Source: Intoshia linei
Taxonomy: Eukaryota > Orthonectida > Rhopaluridae
Assembly (NCBI GenBank): GCA_001642005.1
Contig: LWCA01000056.1
Span: 1 to 64,000 of the forward strand
Length of the DNA stretch: 64,000 nt
Direction of reading: 5' to 3'
In this document: piece after piece, positions 22,160 through 43,000 of the stretch
Layout of the letters: every line of letters starts with the position of its first letter
Numbering within the stretch: the stretch's first letter is position 1
Notes under the pieces: generated by a model
The model's input: only the letters and a program-made list of their open reading frames with translations
Databases searched by the model: none
Told to the model about the DNA's origin: nothing
Translations under genes and position numbers: made by a program

Positions 22160-22385
22160 CAGTATCATCCTTACTTATATAATATGCTATGCAATATTTG
22201 TTTGTGTGTATGTGTGTGTTACCGTTTATTTCAATAACTACCAATCTTAGAATTTTATAAAGTACACATTTGAATTACAGTTTTTTCCGGGTGTTAGCAA
22301 ATAAATTTCAACCCCTTAACTCACATTTTACGGGTCAAAAACCCCAGTTGTTCCTCTTTTTGAAAATTAAACGAGATTTTGATTT
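22160..22385 (-). repeat. Dispersed repeat (TTACTTATATAATATGC family)
   Basis: Starts at ATCATCCTTACTTATATAAT, with the TGTTTGTGTGT tract, 'tttatttcaataactacc' and 'acgggtcaaaaacccc' blocks. It is the best match to the copy at 17466-17690. Confidence 0.5.
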
Positions 22386-22532
22386 TATATTAATGTAGGG
22401 ATAATGAAGAAAAAAGAAAGATTAAACCTAAAGTAAACATGAATTATGGAAAAAAGAAACAATATTTTTTGGAATCATTTATATACCAAGATAGTTTTTA
22501 ATATTATACAATTGTATTAAAATTTTTACAAT

Positions 22533-23363
22533 TTATTCCCATTTATTTATTTTCATCAAATGAACAGATTCCAATATATATTTACCCTCTTTGTATTTTT
22601 CACATTGTGCCGGCGATCTTTGCTAAATTGATTTTAATATATTTGATACATCATTGTTTATGTCGTTCAAGTTCAGGCTGACACGAGATTTTGAGAATTT
22701 ATAATAATTACGACAAATGTAACCATTTAACAAATGATCTTAGAAATTACCAATTACCCCACAATTTTCCTGTTAGATGAAAAAATAAAATACATAGTTT
22801 TGATTATAATCAATGGCTATTAACCGTAAGGGCTGAGAATTACTGAAATTGAATTATTATTTTTATCAGTATTTTCGAGATGTACTAAATAAAGTCATAC
22901 ATATTTCCATCCTACAATGACTTCGCAAAATGTACAATGAATATCACATACTCTGTGTACACCAGTCATGAATAATCGTTCTTCAGATTTTCCTAATGTT
23001 ATATTGAGTACTTTGATAGCTAAATATGCATCTCCACTACTTCCATGAAAAGCCTAAAATTAAGTATTTAAAAAAGTATTAATATTATTATCACACCTTG
23101 CTGATAATATCGTTCCGATTGAGCAAATGGCTGTTACACCTCAAACACGTATAAAAAACTTTACTATCAGCAACATATTGTTTGTTTGGTTTATATCTAA
23201 AAGATGAATTATTAAACAGTTCTTTTACTCCTAAACTGTAAAATACTGTAAAATTTCTTATTTGGATATTCATCATACATAAGTAAATAACAATATTCAA
23301 AATTTTAAATTTAGTATTTAATGGTTTCCAAGTCTTAAAATGTAAATCTATGGATTTTTGCAA
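22533..23363 (-). CDS. YPEL: Yippee-like zinc-binding protein
   Basis: Exons on the minus strand: first exon ending at 23097, then 22901-23053 and 22533-22622 (stop 22533-22535); phases agree. Yippee proteins are small, conserved, zinc-bound proteins of nucleus and centrosome/spindle with poorly defined roles. The two zinc knuckles CLRC and CTFC are present. Between them lie AFHGSSGDAYLA, the counterpart of the family's S-F-x-G-x-x-G-x-A-Y-L, and LTG-like MTGVHRV. GWKY and KYKEGKYILE close the domain. The 5' end is uncertain: the frame is open back to an ATG at 23363, giving an unusually long N-terminus, while a good acceptor (ag 23197-23198) could start the exon at 23196. It is divergent from katanin, about 580 bp away. 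Confidence 0.88.
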
Positions 23364-23944
23364 TCAGTTATCAATTGCAAAAAATACACAAATTAATTAA
23401 GCATACACAATTGGAGTTTAGGAGAGAAATATTTACTTATTAGACAAACTTAAACTCAAGTACATTGAAATGTAATCAAAATGATGATTAAAGATTCAAT
23501 GTATTGGATGAGCCGTGTCCATTGAACGTGAATGTTATTTTAGGTTTATCTAACCAACCTGGAAGACAAAATCAATTTAAATGAAAAATAATTACAAATT
23601 AAAAAATGTACTAAGTTGGCAGCAACATTAAAAAATGAGATTATTGCCAAAATTTTTTAAATTTTCCTTTGACCTCTTTGTGAATCTAATGATTTATTAA
23701 CTCGTCGATAGACAAAAAAATTAATTATGTAATACATTCCAGATTCCAAAATTTTTACTGTTACAATAAACTTAGATGTATAAGTCTATAAAATAAGAAA
23801 AGTCAGCGTATGTAGCAATACATTTTTCCAGTTTTCTAAAATTTAAAAAATTTATTAATGTGAATTGTTTTACTGTTTATCTGGACACTAATTTTGAATG
23901 ATATTCAATAAACTTTACTTGTTTATTATTTAAATTTCAAAGTT
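23364..23944. promoter_or_regulatory. Presumed bidirectional promoter, Yippee / katanin
   Basis: About 580 bp between divergent starts. AT-rich, with no exon or transposon recognised. Promoter function is inferred only from position. Confidence 0.4.
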
Positions 23945-31390
<7,446 letters not shown>

Positions 31391-31674
31391 AAGAGCATAT
31401 ATACATGTATATTTATAATTAAATTTGCATTTTACATAAAACATTGTTAATTAAATATATAATTATAATTTGTAGCGCCTGTTTTATATTTTACGTGTTA
31501 TAAATCAAATGCGACTCATTAAAATATTTTTCATTGTTGATTTTTAGTTCAATTATTATTTTGTTTTATTTTAAATTTAATTAAACAGTAAAATTGTAAT
31601 TACACTTAGACAAAATTGATTTTAACATATGTACTTTTACTGATACAACCACCTGTTTTAATTTTCATTTTAAG

Positions 31675-34600
31675 ATGACAGTGGAAAATGAAAAAATTAG
31701 TCCTAAAGTTTTATATGTACGCCGCCGTAAGAATTCCTTTATGTACGATGAAAAGTATAAGGAGAGTAAACAATTTTTAAAATCGGACTTGTTTATTTTT
31801 AGGCAAGACGTTAAATCAAACAGGTTTTACATTTTTATTTTATATTTTTCTCTGATTATTATTTGATAAGTTTGAATTTATTGTGAATTTTTATAAATAC
31901 AGTGTGATTGTGTGGGTTTATTTCAATCTAAAATTTTAGTTTCTTTTAAAATTTAAAGTTGACAAATTTAAATTATTAATTTATAGTACAGTTCAATAAT
32001 ATTATATCACTTTTAATGTTTATTAAATTTGAATAATTAGACTAGTCAAATTTTAAATCAAAACATGAACCGTTCAAATATTTAATAGTCGGTTTTCGCC
32101 TACTGAATTCGGGGAAATGTAAGTTTTACATTTGAAGTAGGCTTTGTAAATTCGGTAGAAAAATTTAAAATTTAAATTCAAGTTGACAAAAATTTAAGGA
32201 TTATTACCTCTACTATTAAAGGTTACCTCAATATTTTCTAATATGTTAAATATATCAATTATATTCAACATTTTAGATATTACTTATTTTTAATAGAAAT
32301 ATATAATCATAATTATCATCAAGTAAATTGAATATATTGATATTACATATAAGAAAGGATATAATCAAAATTAAGATATGTTTAATAATGTATTCAATCC
32401 AATTTGTATTCATTTTAAATTGATTTCTAAAATTTATTGGAAATAGACATTACATTTATCTTTTATAATGATTCACTATTATTACACATCACTTCACTTA
32501 ATTATAGTATAACATTTTTATTTTAATTAACCTCATTTTACTGACATTATAGTATATATATTTATTGGATATTTATTTAAATTAGCTTAAGCAAAGAGTT
32601 GTTGCGTTTTGAACCACCCCACTTTATTTCAAACTATATTATCAACCCAATTAAATTATTTTTCTATGGACATTATTAAATATTTAAACATATCATTATT
32701 TACCTAAAAACTGCGTGTAAATATATTTCGTATTCGGTCATGGATATTTAACAATTATTATAATTTTATAGCGTAGTTTATGGACTAAAGCCTTTGTAGG
32801 CTTTATTCTTGAAATCTATACCTTAGATAATATTAAATTATTATTAAGTAACATAATAAATAACATGTCAAGTCTTCCCATTTAAGACAAATTATAAAAA
32901 TATTTCATTAAAAAATTTTCAAATCAGATATGTGTACGGTATGTTACACTGTCCAACAAAATTTCGACAAACTAACCGAAACTTTTGTTATATGTAAGTG
33001 AACCAGTATACATATATTTTTAAAAAAAATTTATTAATTTCCAGATCGACTTTGGATTTAATTAAGGGTCAAAGTTTTTTTTTAAAGAGGTACACTCTAC
33101 CGTGATGTCTATTTACAATTAACATTGTATAATACAAATGGTAAAATTGATAGATAGACATACATATATATAAAAAAAATTGTCATTAATTATTTAATTA
33201 CCTTAATTAATTAACTCTAATTTTAAGGCAACATCGACAAACAATATGAAATAAAAATTTTCTGGATGTACTACTTACATTACACGTAAAATCGACTTTT
33301 TCGGGTTACCCCTAGACCAGTGGTTCTTAACCTTTTCTGACCTATGCACCCTTGATTAAAAATCAATTAATACAATATTAATTATAAATGAAGTGTTAAC
33401 TAGTTACTTAAATTAAACAGATAAAATTTAATAATTAAAGCTGATTTTGTGACAATAATGGTCGTGGAGAGGCAGCAGTAGGTCCGGGCTCGATGGAAAG
33501 TATAGGCCCATATAAAAAATTTTTTAAAAATGGACCTCTATACATTAATTAATCGAACGTTCATTATTTAAAAATTAAAGATTAAAAATTTCCAATATAT
33601 TGATTTCTTGATTTCTTTTTAAATCACAAACAGTAATCATATGGACTCTTTCTTTTATGGTTTGATTTCTTTCAAAATTTCGTCGAGGTCCCTGGAAGAA
33701 GCTATCGGTATGATAGGTTCGGCACTGACTGGGTTTTTTCGTTTGTTTATGAATTATATATAAAGTATAGTAAAGTATGAATTAATTGACTACTAAAAAT
33801 TAAAGTTTTAAAATTAAGAAATTATGTTTAATTTCAACAAATATAAATGAAACCGAATTTTCTAATTTATACTAATAAAATTTCAAAAACAATGAAAACG
33901 CACCATTTTAAACGTATTAACAAATTACTCATTTTGATTTTACAGTGTACAATTAATAATGTAATTAAATGTAATGTTAATGCGATGGCAGTGTCTTGCT
34001 AATCGTAATGCAACAATCAATTGATAAAATCCTGTTTTAATTAAATTGCGTAATTACTAATTACTAAAAATGAAAAAATTTCAAAAAATTAAAAGTCACT
34101 GTTCAAATTTTTACAAAAATTTAACTCCCTTCCCAACCAAACCAATTACAATAAAAATAACTAGCCCATCTGAAAAATCCAAGCAAATTGAACTTACAGA
34201 CTCACCTAAATGTGAAAGTAACCCATGCGAAACTTCAACATCTAAAATTACTGAAAATGTGCCAATTATTAAGTATTTTTGATCAAATTTAAATATTTTA
34301 TTATTAATATTATTAAATTTAGAACATCAGATGAATTTTTAATTACACCATTTGCTCAAATTTTGGGATGTCTTTCGAAAACGATATTAAATTTTGATAA
34401 TTTTAAACAAATTGCTGGAAATAATGACGATAAAGAAAATATTCACAAAATGGGTATTTTTTTACAATATATTATTTTAATTTATAATACATTTATACCA
34501 TTATAGCGGATGAAATATCAAGTAATTTGAATTGGTGTCTTAAACTGTTGAAGGAAATCCATATTAATCATTCATTAAGCGATTTAACAAATAAAAAATT

Positions 34601-37600
34601 TGTTCGACTGCTCACTGAAGAACTTTCTCCAATTGATAACAATCAAATAAATGACTATATTTACGCTAATTTTTTAGGTAATTTATAATTTTAATTATAA
34701 TATAATTTACATTTAATTTGATAACACTAGCCTGTCTGTTTTGTAATTTGTACAAACAGTATCTAGGTCTCTGAGGGTGGAATTTTTTAAATGTATACTT
34801 TCACACATGTAGTATATTATGTATGAAATTTTTTCATTTTAATTATCTGAAAATTAAATCACTTTCTAAGTATTGTTATAAATTCAAATTTTTTTAAAAT
34901 TAAAACTATCAAAAATGAAATTTTTCATGAAGAAATTGAAATGTATTATAAATGTATTAATAAATTTTTTTGAATTTTTATTAATACAAAAAATGAATAC
35001 TAAAGTGATTTTTTATGGTGAAAGGGTCAATTTGTGATATTGACATTTTTGGTGTATTTTAACTGGAAATAACTGTATTAGCTCGGATGTAATAACTAAA
35101 ATATCATGCTCAGAAATTGATGCCTCGGGTCAAAAACCTAAATTACTTTTTTTTTTGAATTTAAGAATTGTCTCTGAATTGAGGTTTTTTAAATTGAGAC
35201 AGCTTTAAATAATTTTTAATCTTGTAAAATTTATTGTTTACGTTATAATTAATGTGATAGAAACTATGAAATTTTTTTTGCAAAAACTGAAATTCCATCG
35301 CGGCACGAGGTCAAGGATCCCTGAAATAGACCATTAAAATTATGTTAAAAAATTAAATTTAAAATCCCATCCATACTTACATGTTGCAAGAATTGTAGTT
35401 ATCTATTATATTTCAAATTTTAATGCTCATTACAAAATTGTAAAAAATATACATTTTAACATACGAATCATTTTAATCAATTTAACAGACACACATATGG
35501 AATTTGATAGTTTATCAAGATTACGTCGCATTTCGAAACTTTCGTCTATTCACGAAGAAACAAAATTAAAAAAATTGCAAAAATACAAACCAAAACAAAA
35601 ATATCTGTTTGGTGTTCCTTGTAGCGATGAAGAAAAAATGATTGAGGTATTAACATTAAAATATAGTTTTAATCTTTTTTGTTACAATATTGTACAATAT
35701 TGTATTATAATAATTCAAATAATGAAAAAACATAATATGATAATCAAATATGATAATAATGTCAGATTGGACTATTGGTTATTCCAGCAATCTCACGTTA
35801 CTATTATAGTAATTATTGCACTTTAGTTAATTAGGAAGATTCTTTTGTTTGCTTATAACAATAGAACAACAGAGTTTACACGAGTGATCTTTTGGGACAT
35901 AACGCCATTACTAGTTTAACGTTCCCCAGTTGAGAAAAACTGTTTAAACTTTAAACATATATCTAATTGTTAATAATAATACTTAGACTAATATACATTT
36001 TATTTTTTTAATAGTTAATGAATGATTGCTGTAACTGGAATTTCAACATTTTGCAGTTATCGGAGTTGACTAATAATCGTCCATTAACTTCAATTTTTTA
36101 TCAAATTTTGCGCCAAGAAAATTTGATTAATTTATTAAAATTGGACGAAAAAAAATTGATTTCTTTCATTTCTATTATAGAATCTCTCTATAATAGTAAA
36201 TTACCGTATCATAACAAGTATTTAATTTTTTATTTTTATAAATTATAGTTTTATATGGTATGTTACCTTCTGTGTGAGGTTTAAAGTTTTATGAAACTAC
36301 CGGTTTGCATGACATAATACAATTATAAAAATTAATTTTAACCAAACCTAAAGGAACACATCAATCTTAGGCCTATCTTTACCCAATCTAAAGGCCGCAT
36401 AATTGACACCCTGATCATGATTTTGAAACTTCATATGGATGGTAGCATACACTCTGTGCCGTGTAGAGATTCGTCATTCTAAAATGAGTTTACATTAAAG
36501 ATTTGTTTGCAATTGTAATAGAACCTGATTTCGAGATTCTGAACCCAATTAATTAATTTATAATACTATTTGTTGATTAATATAATTTATATTTTTAAGA
36601 TTTGGTCTAATCCAGCCTCTGGATACCAATTCTGGTTTGGCTTCTTTGTTGATGTGATATCACAAAAATGTTAATTTTTTTGTGCACGCAACATTAAATT
36701 TTAATATATAAAATTATATAGTATTCAGTGATATCTAGTAACATTTTTTTTACAATACTGAAATATCGTGCCACAGACATTAAAAATCTCTGCATGTGTA
36801 ATAATTTATCACTAATACATTTACTAAAATGGTTTTTTAATTTTTCGGACCGTTCTATCTTGGCATGGCACTTAATACATGTGTAAATTTATAAATATCT
36901 AGCCTCCATGCTGCAGATGTTACTAAATCTAGCTATATTTTGAGTCAAATGAATCCAGTTAAAGTAAATAATTATATATTAATTTATGATTTTAAAATCC
37001 GTATCAGAGTGTATATTTCTTTATATTCTCGAACTCGTTTGATTTTCAAAAAAAAGGAAAATTTATTTTGGTAACACTCCCGGAAAAAACTGTAATTGAA
37101 ATGTGGACTTTATAAAATATTAAGACTGGTAGTTATTGAAATAAACGGTAACACACACAGACAAACAAATAGTACAAAGTTTATTATATAAGTAATGATA
37201 TACAGTGCCCCAGTAATATTATTTTTTATGGAATTATATTATTTATCTCGTGAGACCCTTCCCAGCGCCAACACGTTTTTTTCACGATTTACTTTAACTA
37301 GTGTTCACCAAACTTTTTTTCATCCTCACCCTTTTAAGAAAATACTATTTTGTAATTATTCAAAGTTGGCAAATATTATACTACAATTGTATCTGAATTT
37401 TTTTTAATGTATTTCGATAACGGCGAAGATTCACTTGAACGATGTATTATTAGAGCGTTAAACTTAAGCTTAAGATTTTTTGACCAAATTTTTGTGGGTT
37501 TTTTTGCTATTTTTGAGTATAATTTTTTCAATTTTATTGAAAATAATTTTGATAAAGTTTTTAGGAATTTGAAGTTTATTTCACCCAATTTTTAGAGATT

Positions 37601-39587
37601 TTAAAGTATTTTTGGTCCCAAAATTTGGTTAGGGTTTTTAAAGTAATTTTTTTTACCCAATTTTAAAAGATAATTTTGGTAGGGTTTATAAGGGAAAATA
37701 TTTTGAAGATAATTTTATATCATTTTTAAGGAAATGTTTTTTACATTTGAAGGGATCTTTAAAATTTGGGTTGATAACAAATCACTGAAGAACAAATTGT
37801 GGACTCTAAATTATCTTCAAAATTTAAAAATGGCGTGAAAAAGTTTCCCCTAAGGATTCCCTAATTAAAACTACAAAAATTTCATGAAAAAATGAACAAT
37901 ATGATAAATTTGTAAAATCAATGTAAAATTATATCGCTCTAAGATGTATCGCTACAAAAATAAATCGCACAAATGAAGATCGCTCTAGAGAAATTGCTCC
38001 CGATTCAAATAGATAACGAAGCTCAATTTCAAAATATTTACTTTTTTGACCTCAAAGGAAACATGGAATATAGAATATTTATGAAAAAATGGGATTTTTC
38101 CCTGAAGGTTTGAAATGATATTTTTTATTGCTGTTGGGATAAAAGTGGGATTTTTAAAATAATAATGTAGCGGTTTTCTAGGCTTTAGGATAAATTCCCA
38201 ACTTGTGGCAACTCTGTAATAAATATTAAAAATAAACAAAAGTTAATATTCTATTTGAATTTCAAGGACCCAGACATATCGTTTTGGACCCTAAGGGGTC
38301 CAAGGACGCCAAATCTGGAACAACTGCTCTGCAGAATAGACGTCTGCGCTAACCACTTTGGATAACACTTTTTTAATGTAAAAAATCAAAAATATTTTGC
38401 CTTTCTTATCATTGTCTTAATGATTAAGACTTAATCAATCTACGTTGAACTTATATTTAGAAATGTCTTTCTAATTTGGATTTATTTTCATTAATTTTTG
38501 CTGCAGCAATTCATGATGTTGATCATAAAGGATTATCGAATAGTTTTTTAAGCAAAACAAGTAAATTATTCTGAATAAAAATAAAAAACATTGAAAATTT
38601 AATTCATGTAAAATTTAGATCTTGAATTTGCCATTTTATACAACGACAATTCAATTTTAGAAAACCATCATTTAGCCACATCATTTGCATATTTACAAAA
38701 CGAGGATTTAAATTTTATCAAATCTTTTTCCATTAGCGAGAAAAGTAAATTTCGGAGAACAGTTATAGATATTGTAATTAATAATTTAATGAAATGTTTA
38801 TAAAACTATAAATTAAATATAAAAGTGATTAGATTTATTATTTAAAATTTAGATTGTTTAAAATGAATTCATTTAGGTCTTGGCTACCGACATGTCCAAA
38901 CACATGAATTTATTATCAGAAATGACGACATTCTTGGAAACTAAGGTTGAAAAAAATAGCGAAATTTCTTTAACTAAATACAACGAAAAAATTATTGTAC
39001 TAAAAAACCTGGTACATTGCGCTGATTTGGGAAATCCAACAATGGAATTGCCAGTTTATCAGCATTGGGTAAAAGCCATAATGGCAGAGTTGTTTAGTCA
39101 AGGGGACATTGAAAAATCTCTAGGTATGACTACGAGTCCCATGTGTGATAGAGAAACCGCTAGCATTGAAATGAATCAGGTAAATTTGATTGTACATAAT
39201 GAATTTAAATTGGGGATCAAAAATAAAAAATTATTCATTTTAAAATGTTAGTCCATTAAAATATTTAGTCAGTTCTTTTAAAATTACGCTGGTTTTAATG
39301 TATCATATCTGGTTATTAGAAACCTTGCTTTCAATTTAGATAAATGTCAAATTAACTAGGTTTTCTGGTTATTTGACCCGCGAGTCAAAAATTTTAGCGG
39401 CCACTGCAATAATTTACCTATAAAATTTAATTTATTCATTTAGATTAGTTTTATAAATGTAATTGTTATACCTATATGGGACATTTGGTCTCAGCTTGTA
39501 CATCCCCATGCAGATTTTATTATGAAACAGATCAATGTGAATAAAGAATATTATCAAAGTATTATAGATGTTGAAAATAAAAATTAA
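31675..39587 (+). CDS. PDE4: cAMP-specific phosphodiesterase 4, two alternative first exons
   Basis: Candidate first exons 31675-31823 (1a) and 34070-34272 (1b) both end in phase 2. Common exons are 34323-34453, 34507-34677, 35489-35646, 36015-36217, 36903-36963, 38461-38560, 38619-38773, 38877-39179, 39444-39587. Products: about 524 aa (1a) or 542 aa (1b). It hydrolyses cAMP. Exon 1a has RRRKNSFMYDEKY, matching the UCR1 protein kinase A site (RRESF in mammals). LITPFAQILGCL ends UCR1; LNWCLKLLKEI is UCR2. The catalytic domain shows NNRPLTSI, YHNNLHAADV, AIHDVDHKGLSN (metal site), LENHHLA, LATDMSKHM, HCADLGNPT and the invariant Gln in IEMNQISF. Using both first exons is inferred, not proven. 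The C-terminus stops soon after the catalytic core. Confidence 0.93.
32947..33316 (+). mobile_element. Truncated left end of the CACTA-like element
   Basis: Starts CACTGTCCAACAAAATTTCG and matches 10566-10945 almost base for base over about 370 bp. It is cut where another terminus (CAGTGGTTCTTAACCTTTTC, 33317) begins. It lies between PDE4 exons 1a and 1b. Confidence 0.75.
33317..33740 (+). mobile_element. hAT-like remnant, no right end found
   Basis: Begins CAGTGGTTCTTAACCTTTTC directly after the truncated CACTA-like copy. Within it, about 33463-33520 matches the GGCCGTGGAGAGGCAG family (41467-41720), and 33713-33735 (ATGATAGGTTCGGCA) resembles 42119-42135. Boundaries unresolved. Confidence 0.45.
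37015..37203 (+). repeat. Dispersed repeat (TTACTTATATAATATGC family, inverted)
   Basis: Contains ATTTTCAAAAAAAAGGAAAA, 'ggtagttattgaaataaacggtaac', ACACACAGACAAACAAATAG and ends TTATTATATAAGTAATGATA. It lies in PDE4 intron after exon 36903-36963. Confidence 0.5.
37412..37994 (+). mobile_element. TIR mini-element in PDE4 intron
   Basis: A copy of the GGAGCGACATT family with both ends (left GATAACGGCGAAGATTCACT, right TCGCTCTAGAGAAATTGCTC), about 580 bp. The two short frames 37376-37588 (minus) and 37407-37595 (plus) are shadows in its stem sequence. Confidence 0.7.
38170..38335 (+). repeat. Dispersed repeat, second copy of 2036-2225
   Basis: Shares 'ctaggctttaggataaatt', AATAAATATTAAAAATAAAC and CTAAGGGGTCCAAGGACGCC with the first copy. 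It ends near a hAT-like CAACTGCTCTG edge, about 125 bp upstream of PDE4 exon 38461-38560. Confidence 0.5.
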
Positions 39588-40054
39588 TTGTAAATTTAAA
39601 TATAATTATTTATTTGTTCAGATTGACAATTGGAACAATTTCGCTTTCGTTTATTATTTTTTCATCGCTTCCAGAGCATATACCTATAATTATTATTTGT
39701 TAATCACAATGTAAAAAAACAAAAATCTATACATGTACCATTACAATCTATCAAATTTTCTAGAGAATTTGATATAGTTTAAATTTTTTTTAAATTTTCA
39801 ACAATATTTTTATGGGTCAAAAATGAAATTGTAACCGGTAATGTCAATATTATGATCTGATCAAGCAGAATCACGCATAATTCGTATCCCGAAAATGAGA
39901 AATTTATAAAATTAACACTTAAATTTATAAACTTTGTTAAAATAAAATTATACTAAAAATAATAAATAATAGTAAACATACCTTTGTAATGATATTTTGA
40001 TCGCCTGTCAATTGGTTTAATTATCTAAATTATTTTATTTAATGTATAATACAT
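39588..40054. other. PDE4 / PP1 convergent spacer
   Basis: It holds 467 bp of 3' flanking sequence for both genes. A short open frame on the minus strand behind an acceptor (about 39610-39680) could be an alternative last exon of PP1, but the phase does not clearly fit, so it is not annotated. Confidence 0.5.
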
Positions 40055-43000
40055 TTAAACTTTAAATGCGCACATTAGAGATTTATCGATAGTCATCATT
40101 CCACCAGCATTGTCAAATTCTCCGCAGTAATTGGGTGCTAAACAAATACATTTGACAAATAAATATTTAAATAATTAATTATAAGGGAAGAAAATAACAA
40201 TATACAGACAGTTTTCAAATTATTACCTGAAAATAAAGTAACAACCTGTCTTCCATGCGCAAATTCGTAACCATCTTCAACAACCTATATAAAAATTAAT
40301 AATTACATTAAGACTCAGGCGGAAAAATTTACTACATGAAAAAATATAATAGACCAGTTATAAGTTTTAACTTGGAACAAATGGGTAACTTTGAAAAATC
40401 AAAACATTCATCAATTCTACTACTGTATACCATTTATATGTATATTTGAATTGCAAAAGCGACCATGTTGCTAAACTTTGGGTAAACAATTTAATCTTTG
40501 CAAGAAAAATTAAAAAAAATATTTGCATGCCAAATTGAAATTAGATAACTAACCGAAATATGTTAAATACTGAAATAATATATAACCTGGTGGGCTCTAA
40601 TCAAAACATCAAAGTCATGAAGATTTAAAAATTTTGTTACAACAGTTTTTCCAAAGGTAAACGATACTCCCCTGTCGTTCTCACCCCAAACATCATTATA
40701 GGGATCAGGATCAGACCACAATAAATCGCATAGTAAACCTAAACAGAATAATACAAATATATTCAACACAGCGCCGTGTTGAGCTAAAAGAGTTAATTTA
40801 TATTAATTTGGAAATGAACAGCGCCAGTCAACTACTTGAACTAATTAAAATCCAAATTTTGACAAAAAATAAATAAATATTATATAATTGTAATTTATAT
40901 CAATAGAGGTGAAATTTTTTTTTTTGATTTGGTCCACAGGTAAAAAATAGTGTTATCCCTGATTTAAAGTATAAAAATATATTTTTAATTAATTATATAT
41001 AATAAAAATTATTTTACTGGGGTTAAAGTTTTAGAAACACTAAATTAAATGTTAATACAATAAAATGATAATAAATTCAGTACAAACCTGTGTCAGGTAT
41101 ATCGATGGGTCGGACGATTTTTTCTATTTGACTCATCTCTTCAAGATCAGGTGAAAGACCTATCAATAAATATAATAAACATTAATACACAATTAGTCAT
41201 AAAAATACGCAAGTAGTAAAGGTTAATGATAAATTGTATAATTAATCTATACTTAAAATTAATTCTTTTGGGACCAATTTTTTATCTTATCTGATAATGT
41301 GTAATACATGGTAATTTTAATTTATGGTAGTTATTATAAAACATGGTTAACACTATGCGTATGGCAAAATTTTAATTTTGTTTGTATTTCTATATTTTGC
41401 AACTACTGCATGAAGTATATAACACAAATGTTACCAATGGAAAATTATAAAAGAGATTGATCATGATTAGGCCGTGGAGAGGCAGAAGTAGGCCAAGTCA
41501 GATGAAAATTGTAGGCCCCTTATAAAATGTTTTTCTATACATTGCTTAATCGATAGTGCATTATCTAAAAATTATCAATAACTGTTCGAAATCGCATTGG
41601 TTATCGAAATTTTGATATATTTAATAAATTTTCCAATATTATCTATTAATAAATTAAAAAAGTAGTCCCTCATGATTGTAGGTCCGGGACATATGACCTT
41701 AGCCACCTCTCTACGGTTCTGATCATGATTAGGGCAATCAAAAGTCACGAAAATACATTTTTGAAACGTAAAAAATATTCAATTACCATCACTATTATAC
41801 CATATTATATAAATTAATTGGCTAATTAAAATTTTAATAAATAATAGAGAGTTTTCCCTTGTCAACCCTAAGAGACAGAGCCGAAAATACCAATTTTGAT
41901 GTCATCCGAAAATTAAAAATAGAACCCAAATTTTTTTTGCAAACGATGTGTAGTGTCACATGGCCCTTAGGCACCTTTTAAATATAATACACAAAATAGG
42001 TAATAGTCAAGAATATATTATTTATACTATTATATTAATACTCAATTTGGTAAAAATCACTATGATGCTACCATGTTACTAAAATTTTATTGTAGCCCCA
42101 CCCGACGAGGGTTTCGGTACGATAGGTTCGGCAATGTTGACAAGGATTGTAGGATTGTCTACAAGGGATTGAAAAAATATAAAAAATTCACATAAAAATG
42201 GTCACTCACCATTGGTCAGCATAAAATTATAAATTATTTTTTGATACCTCCATGACAGCAGAATAATTTGTTCTCAATTATAGCTGCAACAGGTAAACAA
42301 TTGAAGCAATCTGTAAATAATTTCCACATTTTTACATTGTAACGACGTTTACCTAAAATAATAATTACAGTTGTTATAAAAAATGTACGTTTTCATTTTT
42401 TATCTCTACCATTTCACTTTCAATGTGATAAAAAATTACAATCGATGTGATAATTGCTAAATTCAAATGTTAATAATGTTACACTGTAATATAAAATACA
42501 CTGATAAATTTTATATATATTATCACATAGTTCGTAATTATTATCATATTGCAAGTGGAATGGTATAGATCAGGGATACCCAAACCTGTCGATCGCAGAT
42601 GATTTTCTAGTCGATCACCAAAATTAAAAAATTAGAATTAATTTTTTATTTTAATAAGACTCGTCATTAAAATAATCTCTATTTTAATATTTATAAAATT
42701 TAATTGTATATATATTGTTAAAAAGTAGTTCATTATATGTGGAGTGCCGGAAGTTTATTTATTTAACCATTTCTCTAGCAATATTATTAAATGATATACT
42801 TGCTACATTAAATTGTAACGTTTTTATTAGTCCACTAATTCTTATACTACGTTTTTCCAATAATTTTCAAATATACAGCGAAAGTGCTTCGAATTATTCC
42901 GAATTTTAATTTTTTTTTCTACGATCGTACTTTTTAATTTTTAACATAGGTTCCGATCAGAAACATTCCTCTGGTCAATGTATCAGTCGATCGTCACTTA

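Larger units (their letters stand above)
21492..22532. other. RNASEH2A / Yippee convergent spacer
   Basis: It holds 3' sequence of both genes, a hAT element (21633-22093) and a copy of the TTACTTATATAATATGC repeat (22160-22385). No further exon seen. Confidence 0.65.

Noticed and set aside
35497-35826. 109-codon frame on the plus strand
   Set aside because: Only 35489-35646 is coding (PDE4 exon). The remainder reads through the donor into the intron.
39610-39690. Possible extra 3' exon of PP1 on the minus strand
   Set aside because: An acceptor and a short open frame exist, but the donor after LMCAFK is weak and the resulting tail does not resemble PP1. Left as an open question.
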